The translations under genes and the position numbers were made by a program. The notes under the pieces were generated by a model that did no database searches, was not told the DNA's origin, and was given only the letters and a program-made list of their open reading frames with translations. A stretch of DNA of 64,000 nt from an uncultured Lachnospiraceae bacterium (GTDB taxonomy: Bacteria; Bacillota; Clostridia; Lachnospirales; Lachnospiraceae): NCBI GenBank assembly GCA_902761585.1, contig CACWKX010000017.1, positions 1 to 64,000 of the forward strand, given 5' to 3'. Below, in pieces: positions 26,451 through 36,090 of the stretch; the first letter of the stretch is position 1, and the number at the start of each line of letters is the position of its first letter.

Positions 26451-27857
26451 ATGGCAGAGAAAACATATGTTGCCGACATTGACCGGAGCATGTACGACTT
26501 CCGGTATGACGAGAAGGACGCATACCGCATCGAGGAAGGCCTGTCCCCGGAGATTGTCGAGCAGATATCCAAAGAGAAAAATGATCCTCAGTGGATGCAT
26601 GATTTCCGCATGAAGTCTCTGGAAATCTACAATCATACCCAGATGCCGGACTGGGGCCCTTCCATTGAGGGACTGAACATGAAGAACATCGCGACCTATG
26701 TCCGTCCGAACACAAAGATGGCGAACGACTGGGACAGCGTGCCGGAGGAGATCAAGGATACCTTTGAGCGGCTCGGCATTCCGCAGGCAGAGCGGAAGTC
26801 TCTTGCGGGCGTTGGCGCTCAGTACGACTCTGAACTGGTTTATCACAATGTTCAGGATTTCGCTGAGAAACTGGGCGTTGTCTACTCGGACATCGAAAGC
26901 GCTCTGCATGGCCCGTATGCGGACATGATCCGGGAGCATTTCATGAAGCTGGTTCCACCGACAGATCATAAGTTTGCAGCCCTGCACGGTGCAGTCTGGT
27001 CGGGCGGCTCTTTTGTGTATGTCCCGGAGGGCGTGCATCTGGAGATTCCGCTCCAGTCTTATTTCCGGCTCAACGCCAAGGGGGCCGGGCAGTTTGAGCA
27101 CACATTGATCATCGTCGAGGACAATGCGTACCTTCATTTCATTGAAGGGTGCTCAGCGCCGAAGTATAACGTGGCCAATCTGCATGCAGGCTGTGTGGAG
27201 CTGTTTGTCGGAAAGAATTCTACAATCCGTTATTCGACCATCGAGAACTGGTCGAAGAATATGTACAACCTGAACACAAAGCGTGCAAAGGTGGAGGAGG
27301 GCGGCAAGATTGAGTGGGTGTCCGGTTCTTTCGGATCCCACGTCTCCTATCTCTATCCGATGAGCGTGCTGGCGGGCAGAGGCGCAAGCTCCGAGTTCAC
27401 AGGGGTGACCTTCGCCGGGAAAGGTCAGAATCTTGACACTGGCTGCAAGGTGGTCCACAATGCGCCGGATACAACCTCTGTCGTGAATACCCGCTCCATC
27501 AGCAAAGGCGGCGGCATTTCGACGTTCCGCAGCGCAGTTGTCATCAATCCGCAGGCGAAGAACAGCAAGTCCTCGACCTCCTGCCAGTCTCTGATGCTGG
27601 ATTCCGAGTCGAGATCGGACACGATCCCGGCGATGGATGTGAAGACGCAGCAGGCAGATGTCGGGCATGAGGCAAAGATCGGGCGCATTTCAGATGAGGC
27701 GGTCTTCTACCTGATGAGCCGCGGCCTTCCGGAGGATGATGCCAGGGCGCTGATCGTCTCGGGCTTTGCCGATAACGTCGGCAAGGAGCTTCCTCTTGAG
27801 TATGCGGTGGAGATGAACAATCTGATCCGTCTCGAGATGAAGGGCACCAACGGCTGA
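26451..27857 (+). CDS. sufB: Fe-S cluster assembly scaffold SufB
   Basis: This 468-residue scaffold subunit builds iron-sulfur clusters with SufC and SufD. It has the SufB N-terminal region (WMHDFRMKSLEIY) and the long beta-helix core, with the family stretches FVYVPEGVHLEIPLQSYF and NTRSISKGGG. ATG at 26451 is chosen because it follows the sufC stop directly; an open extension to 26367 lies inside sufC. The operon order C-B-D-S-U fits Clostridia. Confidence 0.95.
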   Translation: MAEKTYVADIDRSMYDFRYDEKDAYRIEEGLSPEIVEQISKEKNDPQWMHDFRMKSLEIYNHTQMPDWGPSIEGLNMKNIATYVRPNTKMANDWDSVPEEIKDTFERLGIPQAERKSLAGVGAQYDSELVYHNVQDFAEKLGVVYSDIESALHGPYADMIREHFMKLVPPTDHKFAALHGAVWSGGSFVYVPEGVHLEIPLQSYFRLNAKGAGQFEHTLIIVEDNAYLHFIEGCSAPKYNVANLHAGCVELFVGKNSTIRYSTIENWSKNMYNLNTKRAKVEEGGKIEWVSGSFGSHVSYLYPMSVLAGRGASSEFTGVTFAGKGQNLDTGCKVVHNAPDTTSVVNTRSISKGGGISTFRSAVVINPQAKNSKSSTSCQSLMLDSESRSDTIPAMDVKTQQADVGHEAKIGRISDEAVFYLMSRGLPEDDARALIVSGFADNVGKELPLEYAVEMNNLIRLEMKGTNG

Positions 27858-27878
27858 GGCACGGGAGGAAAACGGATT

Positions 27879-28946
27879 ATGAATATGACATTGAATCGTC
27901 TTCCGTCAATCACCTGGTATTGGCTGAAGATGAACAACGGTTCCCTGGAGGGTGTGGATCCGGCAGGGGAGGTTTCGGTGAAGGAAGAGATCCCTTCACA
28001 GATCACAGCGGAGACTCTGAGGCTGGAAGACCTGCCGGAGCAGGCAACCGGCATGGGGAAGGACATGACGGCGCTTGTCCGCACCTCGGGTGTCCCGGTT
28101 CACAGTTATGCGACGGCAGAGAACCAGCAGGCAGACGGTGTGCTGCGTCTGGGCTATGCCTTTCAGCATGAAGCGCGCAGCGTCAACGCGGTCAGCCTTC
28201 GGGCTGCAAAGCATTCCAGCCTGACGGTGGTGCAGGATTTCTCATCCGTTCGGGACGCTGAAGGATTTGCAGCGGCTCAGACGAGATACCTTGTCGAAGA
28301 AGGCGCGGTGCTCAAACTGATCCAGATCGAGCGCCTCGGGAGCGGATATACATTTCTGAACGATATCGGCGGACGTGTGGAGAATTCCGGGCGTGTCGAG
28401 CTGATCCATCTGGTGCTGGACGGCGGGCACACCTACCTGGGCGTACAGACCGATCTGGCCGGATACAAGTCAGCGCTGAAGGCGGATATCGGGTACCGTG
28501 TCGGGGGCGACCATACGCTGGACATCAACTATTTTGCGAACCACACGGGAAAGAAGACAACCTGCGATATCAACGCCAGGGGTGTTCTCAGAGACCATGC
28601 AAGGAAGGTTTTTCGCGGCACCATTGATCTGAAGAAGGGCTCGTCCGGATCAGTCGGCAATGAAAAAGAAGATGTCCTGATGATGGACGACACAGTCCGG
28701 AATCAGACACTTCCGGTGATTCTCTGCACGGAGGAGGATGTCGTCGGAAACCACGGGGCAACCATCGGACGGCTCGACGAGAGCGTCCTGTTCTACCTTC
28801 AGTCAAGAGGAATGGACAGGGAAGCGGTCTACGAGATGATGGCCGATGCACGTGTCGCATCCGTGGTACACCTGATTGAGGACGGGCGGACCCGCGCAGA
28901 GGTAGAGCGGTATCTTGGCGGAATATCCGACAGCAATGAAGAGTAA
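27879..28946 (+). CDS. sufD: Fe-S cluster assembly protein SufD
   Basis: This 355-residue protein is the partner of SufB, with the same beta-helix architecture and the shared end block DESVLFYLQSRGMDREAVYEMM. SufD helps iron entry into the scaffold complex. The central GRVELIHLVLDGGHTY and DINYFANHTGKKTTCDI blocks fit the family. It is separated from sufB by 21 bases. Confidence 0.92.
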   Translation: MNMTLNRLPSITWYWLKMNNGSLEGVDPAGEVSVKEEIPSQITAETLRLEDLPEQATGMGKDMTALVRTSGVPVHSYATAENQQADGVLRLGYAFQHEARSVNAVSLRAAKHSSLTVVQDFSSVRDAEGFAAAQTRYLVEEGAVLKLIQIERLGSGYTFLNDIGGRVENSGRVELIHLVLDGGHTYLGVQTDLAGYKSALKADIGYRVGGDHTLDINYFANHTGKKTTCDINARGVLRDHARKVFRGTIDLKKGSSGSVGNEKEDVLMMDDTVRNQTLPVILCTEEDVVGNHGATIGRLDESVLFYLQSRGMDREAVYEMMADARVASVVHLIEDGRTRAEVERYLGGISDSNEE

Positions 28947-28963
28947 GGAACAGGGTGGGCGTG

Positions 28964-30193
28964 ATGACAATAACACAGGATATGATCGACCGGGTGCGGG
29001 CGGACTTTCCGCTGATTACAGAGGATGTTGCGTATCTTGACAATTCAGCGACGAGCCAGAAACCGCAGAGCGTGATCGAGGCAGGAAAGCGTTTCTACGA
29101 GACGGAGAATGCGAATCCGCTCAGAGGACTCTACAGGCTTTCGGTCGCTGCAACAGAGACGTATGAGCAGGCAAGAGAAGCGGTGAGAGCCTTTATCGGG
29201 GCTGGCAGCACAGAGGAGATTATCTTCACCCGGAACGCGACAGAGTCCCTGAACCTTGTAGCCTACAGCTGGGCCCTGGACAATCTGAAGGCAGGCGACG
29301 ATATCCTCGTCACCGTCATCGAGCACCACTCGAACATGCTTCCCTGGCAGATGGCAGCGAAAAAGACAGGGGCGAACCTCCATTATCTGTATCCGGATAA
29401 AACGGGTGCCGTCACGGAGGAGATGTTCCGGAATGCGCTTACGCCTGAGACAAAACTGGTCTGCATGACCCAGCTGTCCAATGTCCTTGGGAGAAGCTAC
29501 GATCTCAGAACATACGCAAAAATCGCTCATGAGGCGGGTGCGGTTTTCGTCGGGGACGGCGCTCAGAGCACACCGCATATCCCGGTGAATGTGACAGATC
29601 TGGATGTGGATTTCTTTGCATTCTCAGGGCACAAGATGCTGGCCCCGATGGGAATCGGCGTTCTGTATGGCAAAAAGGCACTGCTGGAGCGCATGCAGCC
29701 GTTTCTGCGCGGCGGGGAAATGATCGACTATGTGACCACCGAAGGCGCAGTCTGGGCGGAGCTCCCGCACAAGTTCGAGGCAGGAACCGTGAATGCGGGC
29801 GGCGCTGCCGGACTTCTGGCGGCGATCGAATACTACCAGAAGCTGGGCTGGGCGTTCATTGAGCAGCGGGAGCTGGAGCTGACCCGGTATGCGATGGAGC
29901 AGATGAAGGACGTCCCCCATGTGACGCTGCTGGGCTCTGACAGGCCGGAGGAGCATCATGGTATCCTGACCTTTAAAGTAGACGGTGTCCATCCGCACGA
30001 TATTGCAGCGATGATGGATGAGGACGGGGTCTGCGTGCGGGCAGGCCACCACTGTGCGCAGCCGCTTCTGAAGTATCTGGGGGTACCGAATACAACCAGA
30101 TGCTCACTGGCTTTTTACAACACAGAAGCGGAGATTGACCGCTTTACGGCAAGCCTGGCGACACTGCGCAGCAGAATGGGATATCAGGACTGA
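28964..30193 (+). CDS. sufS: Cysteine desulfurase SufS
   Basis: This fold-type I PLP enzyme of about 410 residues takes sulfur from cysteine for the SUF scaffold. It shows AYLDNSATSQKP at the N terminus, the PLP lysine in FSGHKMLAP, and the catalytic cysteine in VRAGHHCAQP. Starts at 28955 (GTG), 28961 (GTG) and 28964 (ATG) are all open; I prefer ATG 28964, which gives the usual N terminus. Partner SufU follows. Confidence 0.93.
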   Translation: MTITQDMIDRVRADFPLITEDVAYLDNSATSQKPQSVIEAGKRFYETENANPLRGLYRLSVAATETYEQAREAVRAFIGAGSTEEIIFTRNATESLNLVAYSWALDNLKAGDDILVTVIEHHSNMLPWQMAAKKTGANLHYLYPDKTGAVTEEMFRNALTPETKLVCMTQLSNVLGRSYDLRTYAKIAHEAGAVFVGDGAQSTPHIPVNVTDLDVDFFAFSGHKMLAPMGIGVLYGKKALLERMQPFLRGGEMIDYVTTEGAVWAELPHKFEAGTVNAGGAAGLLAAIEYYQKLGWAFIEQRELELTRYAMEQMKDVPHVTLLGSDRPEEHHGILTFKVDGVHPHDIAAMMDEDGVCVRAGHHCAQPLLKYLGVPNTTRCSLAFYNTEAEIDRFTASLATLRSRMGYQD

Positions 30194-30260
30194 AGCCGCT
30201 GACCGTGAGTACCCGTCTGTACGGTCAGCCGCGGGCAGAAGGATGGAAAGGAAAGGCAAC

Positions 30261-30734
30261 ATGCAGAATACGTTTTACAATGAAATCCTGACGGATCACA
30301 ACCTGCATCCGGCACACAAGCATGATCTGCCGGATGCAAATATGCAGCTGGAGGGCGTGAACCCGAGCTGCGGAGACGACATCATCCTGAAACTGAAGGT
30401 GGAGGATGGAAAGATCGTGGACGGTGCCTATGTCGGAGACGGCTGTGCGATTTCTCAGGCGTCTGCGGATATGATGCTGGATCTGGTGATCGGGAAGACG
30501 GAGGCGGAGGCCAGGAGGCTTTCGGACATCTTTCTGCGCATGATCAAGGGCCATATCACCGAGGAGGAGCACGAGGAGCTGGAGGAGGCAGGCGCATTGA
30601 TCGATGTCTCTCATATGCCGTCGCGCGTCAAGTGCGCTGTGCTTGGCTGGCACACAATGGATGAGATTTTTGATGAACCGCAGAAGGCCATGGAGGAAGC
30701 CGGGCAGGGGAAGGCGGAGGTTGGTGAGAGCTGA
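30261..30734 (+). CDS. sufU: Sulfur-transfer protein SufU
   Basis: This 157-residue IscU-like zinc protein accepts sulfur from SufS. The three conserved cysteine sites are in NPSCGDD, GDGCAIS and RVKCAVLGW, with the spacing insert that separates SufU from IscU. ATG at 30261 follows GGAAAGG. It ends the operon. Confidence 0.92.
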   Translation: MQNTFYNEILTDHNLHPAHKHDLPDANMQLEGVNPSCGDDIILKLKVEDGKIVDGAYVGDGCAISQASADMMLDLVIGKTEAEARRLSDIFLRMIKGHITEEEHEELEEAGALIDVSHMPSRVKCAVLGWHTMDEIFDEPQKAMEEAGQGKAEVGES

Positions 30735-30795
30735 TTTCAGGGACTCTGATCCAGCCGGAAAACAGCAGGTCAATATCAGCATTGCGACACATAGA

Positions 30796-30833
30796 GAGGG
30801 AGGCTCCGGGCAGCGGAGGCCTCCCTCTTTTTT
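30796..30833 (+). terminator. Terminator of the SUF operon
   Basis: GAGGGAGGC and GCCTCCCTC form a stem followed by six T residues. The remaining bases to 31071 hold the promoter region of the sugar transporter and no gene. Confidence 0.88.
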
Positions 30834-30976
30834 ACAGGGATGTACGAATACGTTTTCGCAATCAAACCGATAGCCTTGGAACAGGTCGGAAAAATGTATG
30901 TAAAATACAAATATGTTAAGGGCATGATATACATAATGCACAATAAACAGAGGGCTATTTTGTGTATATGGAGCCA

Positions 30977-31005
30977 TTGACGAAGAAAAGGAATGGGATT
31001 ATGAT
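30977..31005 (+). promoter_or_regulatory. Promoter of the sugar ABC operon
   Basis: TTGACG at 30977-30982 and TATGAT at 31000-31005 have a 17-base spacer and lie about 70 bases upstream of the binding-protein gene. Confidence 0.6.
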
Positions 31006-31020
31006 GTAGTTACGAAAACG

Positions 31021-31048
31021 ATTTAGTAAATCAAAGAAGTTACTAAAT
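31021..31048. promoter_or_regulatory. Inverted repeat downstream of the sugar operon promoter
   Basis: ATTTAGTAA and TTACTAAAT form perfect 9-bp arms around a 10-base centre, just after the predicted transcription start. A repressor operator is the simplest reading; a LacI-type half site (ACGAAAACG) lies directly upstream. Confidence 0.45.
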
Positions 31049-31071
31049 ACAAAGAAACAGGAGGTAGTAAG

Positions 31072-32424
31072 ATGAAAAAGCGTATGATGGCACTGGTCAG
31101 CATGGCTCTTGCAGGGGCGATGATTCTTCCAATGGCTGCGATGGCAGGGGAAACCGAGGCGGCTGCAGCGGCAGCAGACGAGGGCAAGGTCCTCAACATC
31201 GAGGTCTGGAATGAGGAGTTCAAGAGCAGGATCACGGATCATTATCCGGGTTATGAGAAGACGGATGATACCCACGGAAAGATCGGCGATGTGACAGTCA
31301 ACTGGATCATCACACCAAACGATGACAATGCATATCAGAACAACCTTGACACCGTCCTTCCGGGGAACGCAGACGCATCTGCGGACGACAAGGTTGACAT
31401 GTTCCTGATTGAGGCGGATTACGCAAAGAAGTACATCGATGCAGATGCAAACGTTGCGATGCCGCTGAAGGATCTGGGCATCACATCAGATGACCTTTCC
31501 AAGCAGTACAAATATACGCAGGATGTTGTAACGGACGCGAACGGCGATCTCCGTGGGACCTCCTGGCAGGCCTGCTCTGCCGGACTGATCTACAACCGCG
31601 CTGCGGCGAAGGAAGTCCTTGGAACGGATGATCCGGCGGAAGTCCAGAAGGCAGTCGCTGACTGGGATACCTATAATGAGACGGCAAAGAAGATGGCGGA
31701 TGCGGGTTATCTGATGCAGTCCACTGTCAACGATACGTACCGTGTCTACTCCAACAATGTTTCCGGACCGTGGGTGCAGGACGGAAAGGTTGTCATTGAT
31801 GACAATATCAAGAAGTGGGTCGATGATTCCAAGGCTCAGGTAGATGCAAAGGAAACTACAACCGCCGAGCTGTGGTCTGATGACTGGAGCAAGGGCTTCT
31901 ATCCGGAAGGAAAGGTATTCTGCTATTTCGGGCCGGCATGGCTGATCAACTTCTCCATGAAGGCAGACGATGAAAAGTCCATCGCGGCGCAGGGCGGCTG
32001 GGGCCTTGTCAACGGACCGCAGGGCTTCTTCTGGGGCGGCACATGGATCTGTGCAGCGCAGGGGACCGATAATCCGTCTCTCGTCAAGGACATCATGCTG
32101 AAGATGACAACAGATGATGACATCATGAAAGAGATCGCTCAGAAGGATTCCGACTGCGTCAACAACAAGGAAGTTCTGAAGGCACTTGCATCCGATGATT
32201 CCGGCAGCAACAAGGTCCTCGGCGGACAGAATCCTTATCAGATGCTGGCAGATGGTGCGGAGAAGGTTGACATGAGCAACATCTCCATCTACGACCAGGG
32301 CTGCAATGAAGAGTTCCAGAAGGCTATGAAGAACTACTTCGACGGCAACGCTTCCTATGACGATGCACTGGCTCAGTTCAAGAGCGCGATCGTTGAGAAG
32401 TATCCGGAGCTGACCACTGACTGA
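31072..32424 (+). CDS. Carbohydrate-binding protein (ABC transporter, family 1)
   Basis: This 450-residue exported protein has a signal peptide (KKR followed by a hydrophobic run to AMA) and a family 1 solute-binding core beginning VLNIEVWNEEFK. It should bind a sugar or oligosaccharide outside the cell and pass it to the two permeases that follow. Like the amino acid-binding protein in this window, it has no cysteine at the end of the signal peptide and so no lipobox. AGGAGG lies 7 bases before the start. The sugar is unknown. Confidence 0.88.
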   Translation: MKKRMMALVSMALAGAMILPMAAMAGETEAAAAAADEGKVLNIEVWNEEFKSRITDHYPGYEKTDDTHGKIGDVTVNWIITPNDDNAYQNNLDTVLPGNADASADDKVDMFLIEADYAKKYIDADANVAMPLKDLGITSDDLSKQYKYTQDVVTDANGDLRGTSWQACSAGLIYNRAAAKEVLGTDDPAEVQKAVADWDTYNETAKKMADAGYLMQSTVNDTYRVYSNNVSGPWVQDGKVVIDDNIKKWVDDSKAQVDAKETTTAELWSDDWSKGFYPEGKVFCYFGPAWLINFSMKADDEKSIAAQGGWGLVNGPQGFFWGGTWICAAQGTDNPSLVKDIMLKMTTDDDIMKEIAQKDSDCVNNKEVLKALASDDSGSNKVLGGQNPYQMLADGAEKVDMSNISIYDQGCNEEFQKAMKNYFDGNASYDDALAQFKSAIVEKYPELTTD

Positions 32425-32473
32425 TCAGAAAACAATTTATCCGAAGACTGACAGATACAGATTCGGACCAGCA

Positions 32474-32503
32474 AAGGAGCCTGCCCCGACGGACAGGCTC
32501 CTT
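32474..32503 (+). terminator. Intercistronic hairpin after the sugar-binding protein gene
   Basis: AAGGAGCCTG pairs perfectly with CAGGCTCCTT. There is no T run, so it more likely stabilises the upstream mRNA or attenuates transcription than ends it. The 217 bases around it contain no gene. Confidence 0.55.
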
Positions 32504-32641
32504 GCATGAAAAAGGGACAAGTCAGATGATGGCAGCACGTGCCGGGTCACCGGCTGTGCGGGACGGGCAGGGGGCACCTGCCGGGATGCTTCCAGAGCAT
32601 ACGGAAAGCAGAAGACCATCAGGCAACCGGAGGAGAAAGCG

Positions 32642-33553
32642 ATGAAGAAGAAAAAAAGCGTGGTTACGAGATATAACCGATGGGGATATATCTTCCTGAT
32701 TCCGTTCGCAGTGGTGTTTGTCACATTTCAGCTGATTCCGCTCTGCACGACGATTTACAACAGCTTCTTTGAAAACTACATGTCAGGCTTGAGGAAGGTC
32801 GGACCGAATTTTATCGGCCTGAAGAACTATGCGAAGCTGCTGACAGAAGGAGACCTCGGGAAGTATTTCTGCAACACGATGATCATGTGGATTCTGGGTT
32901 TTGTACCGCAGATCATTCTCTCGCTTCTCCTGAGTGCCTGGTTCACAAATCCGCAGCTGAGGCTGAAGGGACAGCGGTTCTTCAAGACTGTCATCTATCT
33001 GCCGAATCTGATCATGGCTGCAGCTTTCTCCATGCTGTTTTTCACGCTGTTCTCCAAGGGCGGACCGGTCAACTCCATTCTGGTTGCGGTCGGTGTCTTC
33101 AAGGAACCGTATGATTTCATGGCACACATCGGATCGGTCAGAGGACTTGTCGGGTTCATGAACTGTCTGATGTGGTTCGGAAATACGACCATCCTGCTGA
33201 TGGCCGGCATGATGGGCATTCCGGATTCCCTCTATGAGGCTGCAGAGGTGGACGGGGCAACACCGGGGCAGATCTTCTGGAAAGTGACGATGCCGCTGCT
33301 CAAGCCGATCTTTGTGTATGTTCTGGTGACTTCGCTGATCGGCGGTCTGCAGATGTTCGATGTTCCCCAGATCCTGACAAATGGATCCGGCGATCCGATG
33401 AGAACGTCGATGACGCTGATCATGTACCTGAACAAGCACCTGTTCTCGAAAAACTTTGGAATGGCCGGCGCGCTTTCTGTCCTGCTTCTGATTCTGACCG
33501 GATTTCTGAGCGCGATTGTTTTCCAAGTGACGGCAAAGGACGAAGTACAGTAA
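32642..33553 (+). CDS. Sugar ABC transporter permease (MalF/UgpA type)
   Basis: This 303-residue protein with six membrane segments has the ATPase-contact loop EAAEVDGATPGQIFWKVTMP. It forms the channel with the next gene product. No ATP-binding gene is in this operon, so a shared ATPase of the MsmX type must be encoded elsewhere, as is common in Firmicutes. Confidence 0.92.
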   Translation: MKKKKSVVTRYNRWGYIFLIPFAVVFVTFQLIPLCTTIYNSFFENYMSGLRKVGPNFIGLKNYAKLLTEGDLGKYFCNTMIMWILGFVPQIILSLLLSAWFTNPQLRLKGQRFFKTVIYLPNLIMAAAFSMLFFTLFSKGGPVNSILVAVGVFKEPYDFMAHIGSVRGLVGFMNCLMWFGNTTILLMAGMMGIPDSLYEAAEVDGATPGQIFWKVTMPLLKPIFVYVLVTSLIGGLQMFDVPQILTNGSGDPMRTSMTLIMYLNKHLFSKNFGMAGALSVLLLILTGFLSAIVFQVTAKDEVQ

Positions 33554-33566
33554 GGAGGGAAGAGAG

Positions 33567-34433
33567 ATGGCAAACCATTCATCCGGAAAGAAAGGGAAAG
33601 GCAGCAGCGTTCATGCCAGAAGAGCTGTCGCCTACATTGTCCTGATATTGATATCCTTCCTGTGCCTGTTCTGGTTTTACGTTCTGTTCATCAATGCAAG
33701 CAGATCCAATTCGGAGCTTGGCCGGGGGTTTACGGTTCTTCCGGGAAAGTATCTGGGTAAAAACTTTTATAACCTCTTCCACAGCTCGCTTCCGGTTGTA
33801 AGAGGTATGGTTAATTCACTCATTGTAGCAGCATTATCCGCGCTGCTCAGCACGTATTTCTCGACCATGACGGCCTATGCGATCCATGCATACAGGTTTG
33901 CCGGCCGGAAGGCGATTTTCACCTTCATCCTCGGAATCATGATGATCCCGACGCAGGTGACGGCACTGGGCTTTGTCAAGCTGGTTCAGTCCATGAAATT
34001 GGAGGACAACTTCATTCCGCTTGTCATTCCGACAATCGCGGCTCCGATGACATTCTTCTATCTGAAGCAGTACATGGATTCAAACCTGCCGGGAGAGCTC
34101 CTGGAGGCTGCCAGAATTGATGGTGCAGGCGAGCTGAGGATTTTCAATACGGTTGCACTCCCGCTGATGAAGCCGGCCATCGCCGTTCAGGCGATCTTCG
34201 CCTTTGTTACCAGCTGGAACAATTACTTCACACCGTCCCTGATTCTTCATAAGGACAAGGTGAAGACACTCCCGATCCTGATTGCGCAGCTGCGTGCTGC
34301 GGACTGGCTCAAGTTTGATATGGGACAGGTCTACGCGATGATCGCGTTTTCCATCTTCCCTGTCATCATTGTCTATCTGATTTTGTCAAAGAATATTGTC
34401 GGTGGTCTTGCAGCAGGAGCCGTGAAAGGCTGA
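33567..34433 (+). CDS. Sugar ABC transporter permease (MalG/UgpE type)
   Basis: This 288-residue protein has six membrane segments and the loop EAARIDGAGELRIFNTVALP. It pairs with the preceding permease, from which it is separated by 13 bases behind AAGGAGGGAAG. It closes the operon. Confidence 0.92.
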   Translation: MANHSSGKKGKGSSVHARRAVAYIVLILISFLCLFWFYVLFINASRSNSELGRGFTVLPGKYLGKNFYNLFHSSLPVVRGMVNSLIVAALSALLSTYFSTMTAYAIHAYRFAGRKAIFTFILGIMMIPTQVTALGFVKLVQSMKLEDNFIPLVIPTIAAPMTFFYLKQYMDSNLPGELLEAARIDGAGELRIFNTVALPLMKPAIAVQAIFAFVTSWNNYFTPSLILHKDKVKTLPILIAQLRAADWLKFDMGQVYAMIAFSIFPVIIVYLILSKNIVGGLAAGAVKG

Positions 34434-34476
34434 GCGGCAGGCTGCCGAAAGCAGGCTGTAAGTATGAAAAGAGAAG

Positions 34477-34516
34477 AGCCGGGGAAATGTGCCAGATGGC
34501 GCAGGCCCCGGCTTTT
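34477..34516 (+). terminator. Terminator of the sugar ABC operon
   Basis: AGCCGGGG and CCCCGGCT form a stem followed by TTTT. The following 250 bases up to the alarmone synthetase hold promoter-like AT-rich sequence and an open but weakly supported upstream extension of that gene. Confidence 0.8.
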
Positions 34517-34772
34517 CGTGTTATCATAAAGACACCTGCAGCATGCTTATTTCAACAAATGAACATATTTCAAGTGTAGGATAAGCAGAAAATGAAAAAC
34601 AGCAGATCACACGCAGGCCATGTATGTTGAAACAGAGCAGCCGGGCAGAGCCGAGAGGCCGACAGGCAATGCCGAAAGACAGCCGGGCAGTTTCGGGAAC
34701 CAGCAGGCGGAGACAGGCGAAAACCGGAAATCAGCCGGGCGGGGGGCATGGCCTTCATACAGAGGGACAGGA

Positions 34773-35390
34773 ATGGCAGGAATATACGGAGAATACGCTG
34801 ATACGCTTCAGAAAGTGATGGATCAGCTGATCGGGGAGCTTTCAGATTACAACAATGAGGTGAGAGAGAAAACCGGGGACGGGATCTACGAGCATCTGCT
34901 TGGCCGGGTCAAGTCGGAGGAAAGCATGCGGGAAAAATGCGACAGAAGAGGCGTTCCCCAGACACCCGAAAGCGCACTGCGGGTCATGACGGATTCGATC
35001 GGCCTCCGTGTCATTACCCGGTTTATTGACGACATCTATCAGATTGTGACATTTTTGAGTAAGCTTCCGGGTGTCACGCTTGTGCAGGAGAAGGACTACA
35101 TCCGGCATGCCAAGCCGAATGGATACCGGAGTTATCATGTCATCCTGGACAGGGAGGTGCCGTATCTGGATGTAGATGGCAGGCAACCAGGTCATTATTA
35201 TATAGAAGTGCAGCTGCGAACCATCGCGATGGATTCGTGGGCGAGTCTGGAGCATCAGCTCAAGTATAAGAAAGACATCGGGAACGAAGAACTGATTGTG
35301 AAGGAACTGAAGAGGTGTGCGGATGAGCTGGCGGGTTGTGACTTGTCGATGCAGACCATTCGAAATATGATCCGGGAGGAAGAAAACTGA
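34773..35390 (+). CDS. Small alarmone synthetase (RelA/SpoT synthetase domain)
   Basis: This protein of about 205 residues contains only a (p)ppGpp synthetase domain. Characteristic blocks are DSIGLRVITRF, HAKPNGYRSYH (the G-loop) and EVQLRTIAMDSWASLEHQLKYKK. No hydrolase or regulatory domain is present, as in YjbM/YwaC. ATG at 34773 has an AGAGGGACAGG site; an in-frame ATG at 34620 would add 51 Gly/Arg-rich residues without similarity. It ends 1 base before the response regulator start, so it is cotranscribed with a two-component system. Confidence 0.88.
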   Translation: MAGIYGEYADTLQKVMDQLIGELSDYNNEVREKTGDGIYEHLLGRVKSEESMREKCDRRGVPQTPESALRVMTDSIGLRVITRFIDDIYQIVTFLSKLPGVTLVQEKDYIRHAKPNGYRSYHVILDREVPYLDVDGRQPGHYYIEVQLRTIAMDSWASLEHQLKYKKDIGNEELIVKELKRCADELAGCDLSMQTIRNMIREEEN

Positions 35391-35391
35391 G

Positions 35392-36069
35392 ATGAGAATA
35401 CTGCTTGCAGAGGATGAGCAGCAGCTGTCAAGGGCAGTCACTGCGGTGCTCAGCCATATGGGATATGAGATTGATGTCGCGGAGAACGGTCTTCGGGCTG
35501 TGGAGCTTTCCGGGGAAAATGCATATGACTGTATGGTCTTTGATATCATGATGCCCGTCATGGACGGGATCGAGGCACTCCGTCAGATACGGCAGAGCGG
35601 CGATGTGACGCCGGTCATCATGCTGACGGCCAAGTCGGAAGTCAGTGACCGGGTCACAGGACTCGATGCAGGAGCCGATGATTATCTGACAAAGCCCTTC
35701 GCGATTGCTGAGCTGGCTGCCCGGATCCGCTCTCTGATCCGGCGCAATGACTCATATACACCGAAGGTGATTTCCTTCGGCAATGTCAGCCTGGATACGA
35801 CAGAACTGGAACTGAAGGCGGAGAATTCAGTCCGGCTCTCCGAGAAGGAAATGCAGCTGATGGAACTTCTGATCCTGAATTCCGGAAAAGAGCTGACGGC
35901 TGTACAGCTTCACGATAAGATCTGGAAGGACGATGAAAACACGCCGGAAGGCGTTGTCTGGATGTACATCAGCTATCTCAGAAGCAAGCTGGAGGCGATC
36001 GCAGCGAATGTCACAATCCTTGGCGGAAAGGAAGGGCCATATTCGCTAAGAGCAGGAACGGCCGTGTAA
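35392..36069 (+). CDS. OmpR-family response regulator
   Basis: This 225-residue regulator has the receiver residues AEDEQQ, the phosphoacceptor in MVFDIMMPVMDG, and LTKPF, followed by a winged-helix output domain. It is separated from the alarmone synthetase by 1 base and from the kinase by 21 bases. Its target genes are unknown. Confidence 0.92.
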   Translation: MRILLAEDEQQLSRAVTAVLSHMGYEIDVAENGLRAVELSGENAYDCMVFDIMMPVMDGIEALRQIRQSGDVTPVIMLTAKSEVSDRVTGLDAGADDYLTKPFAIAELAARIRSLIRRNDSYTPKVISFGNVSLDTTELELKAENSVRLSEKEMQLMELLILNSGKELTAVQLHDKIWKDDENTPEGVVWMYISYLRSKLEAIAANVTILGGKEGPYSLRAGTAV

Positions 36070-36090
36070 AGAGGCAGGAAGGCGGGCGGC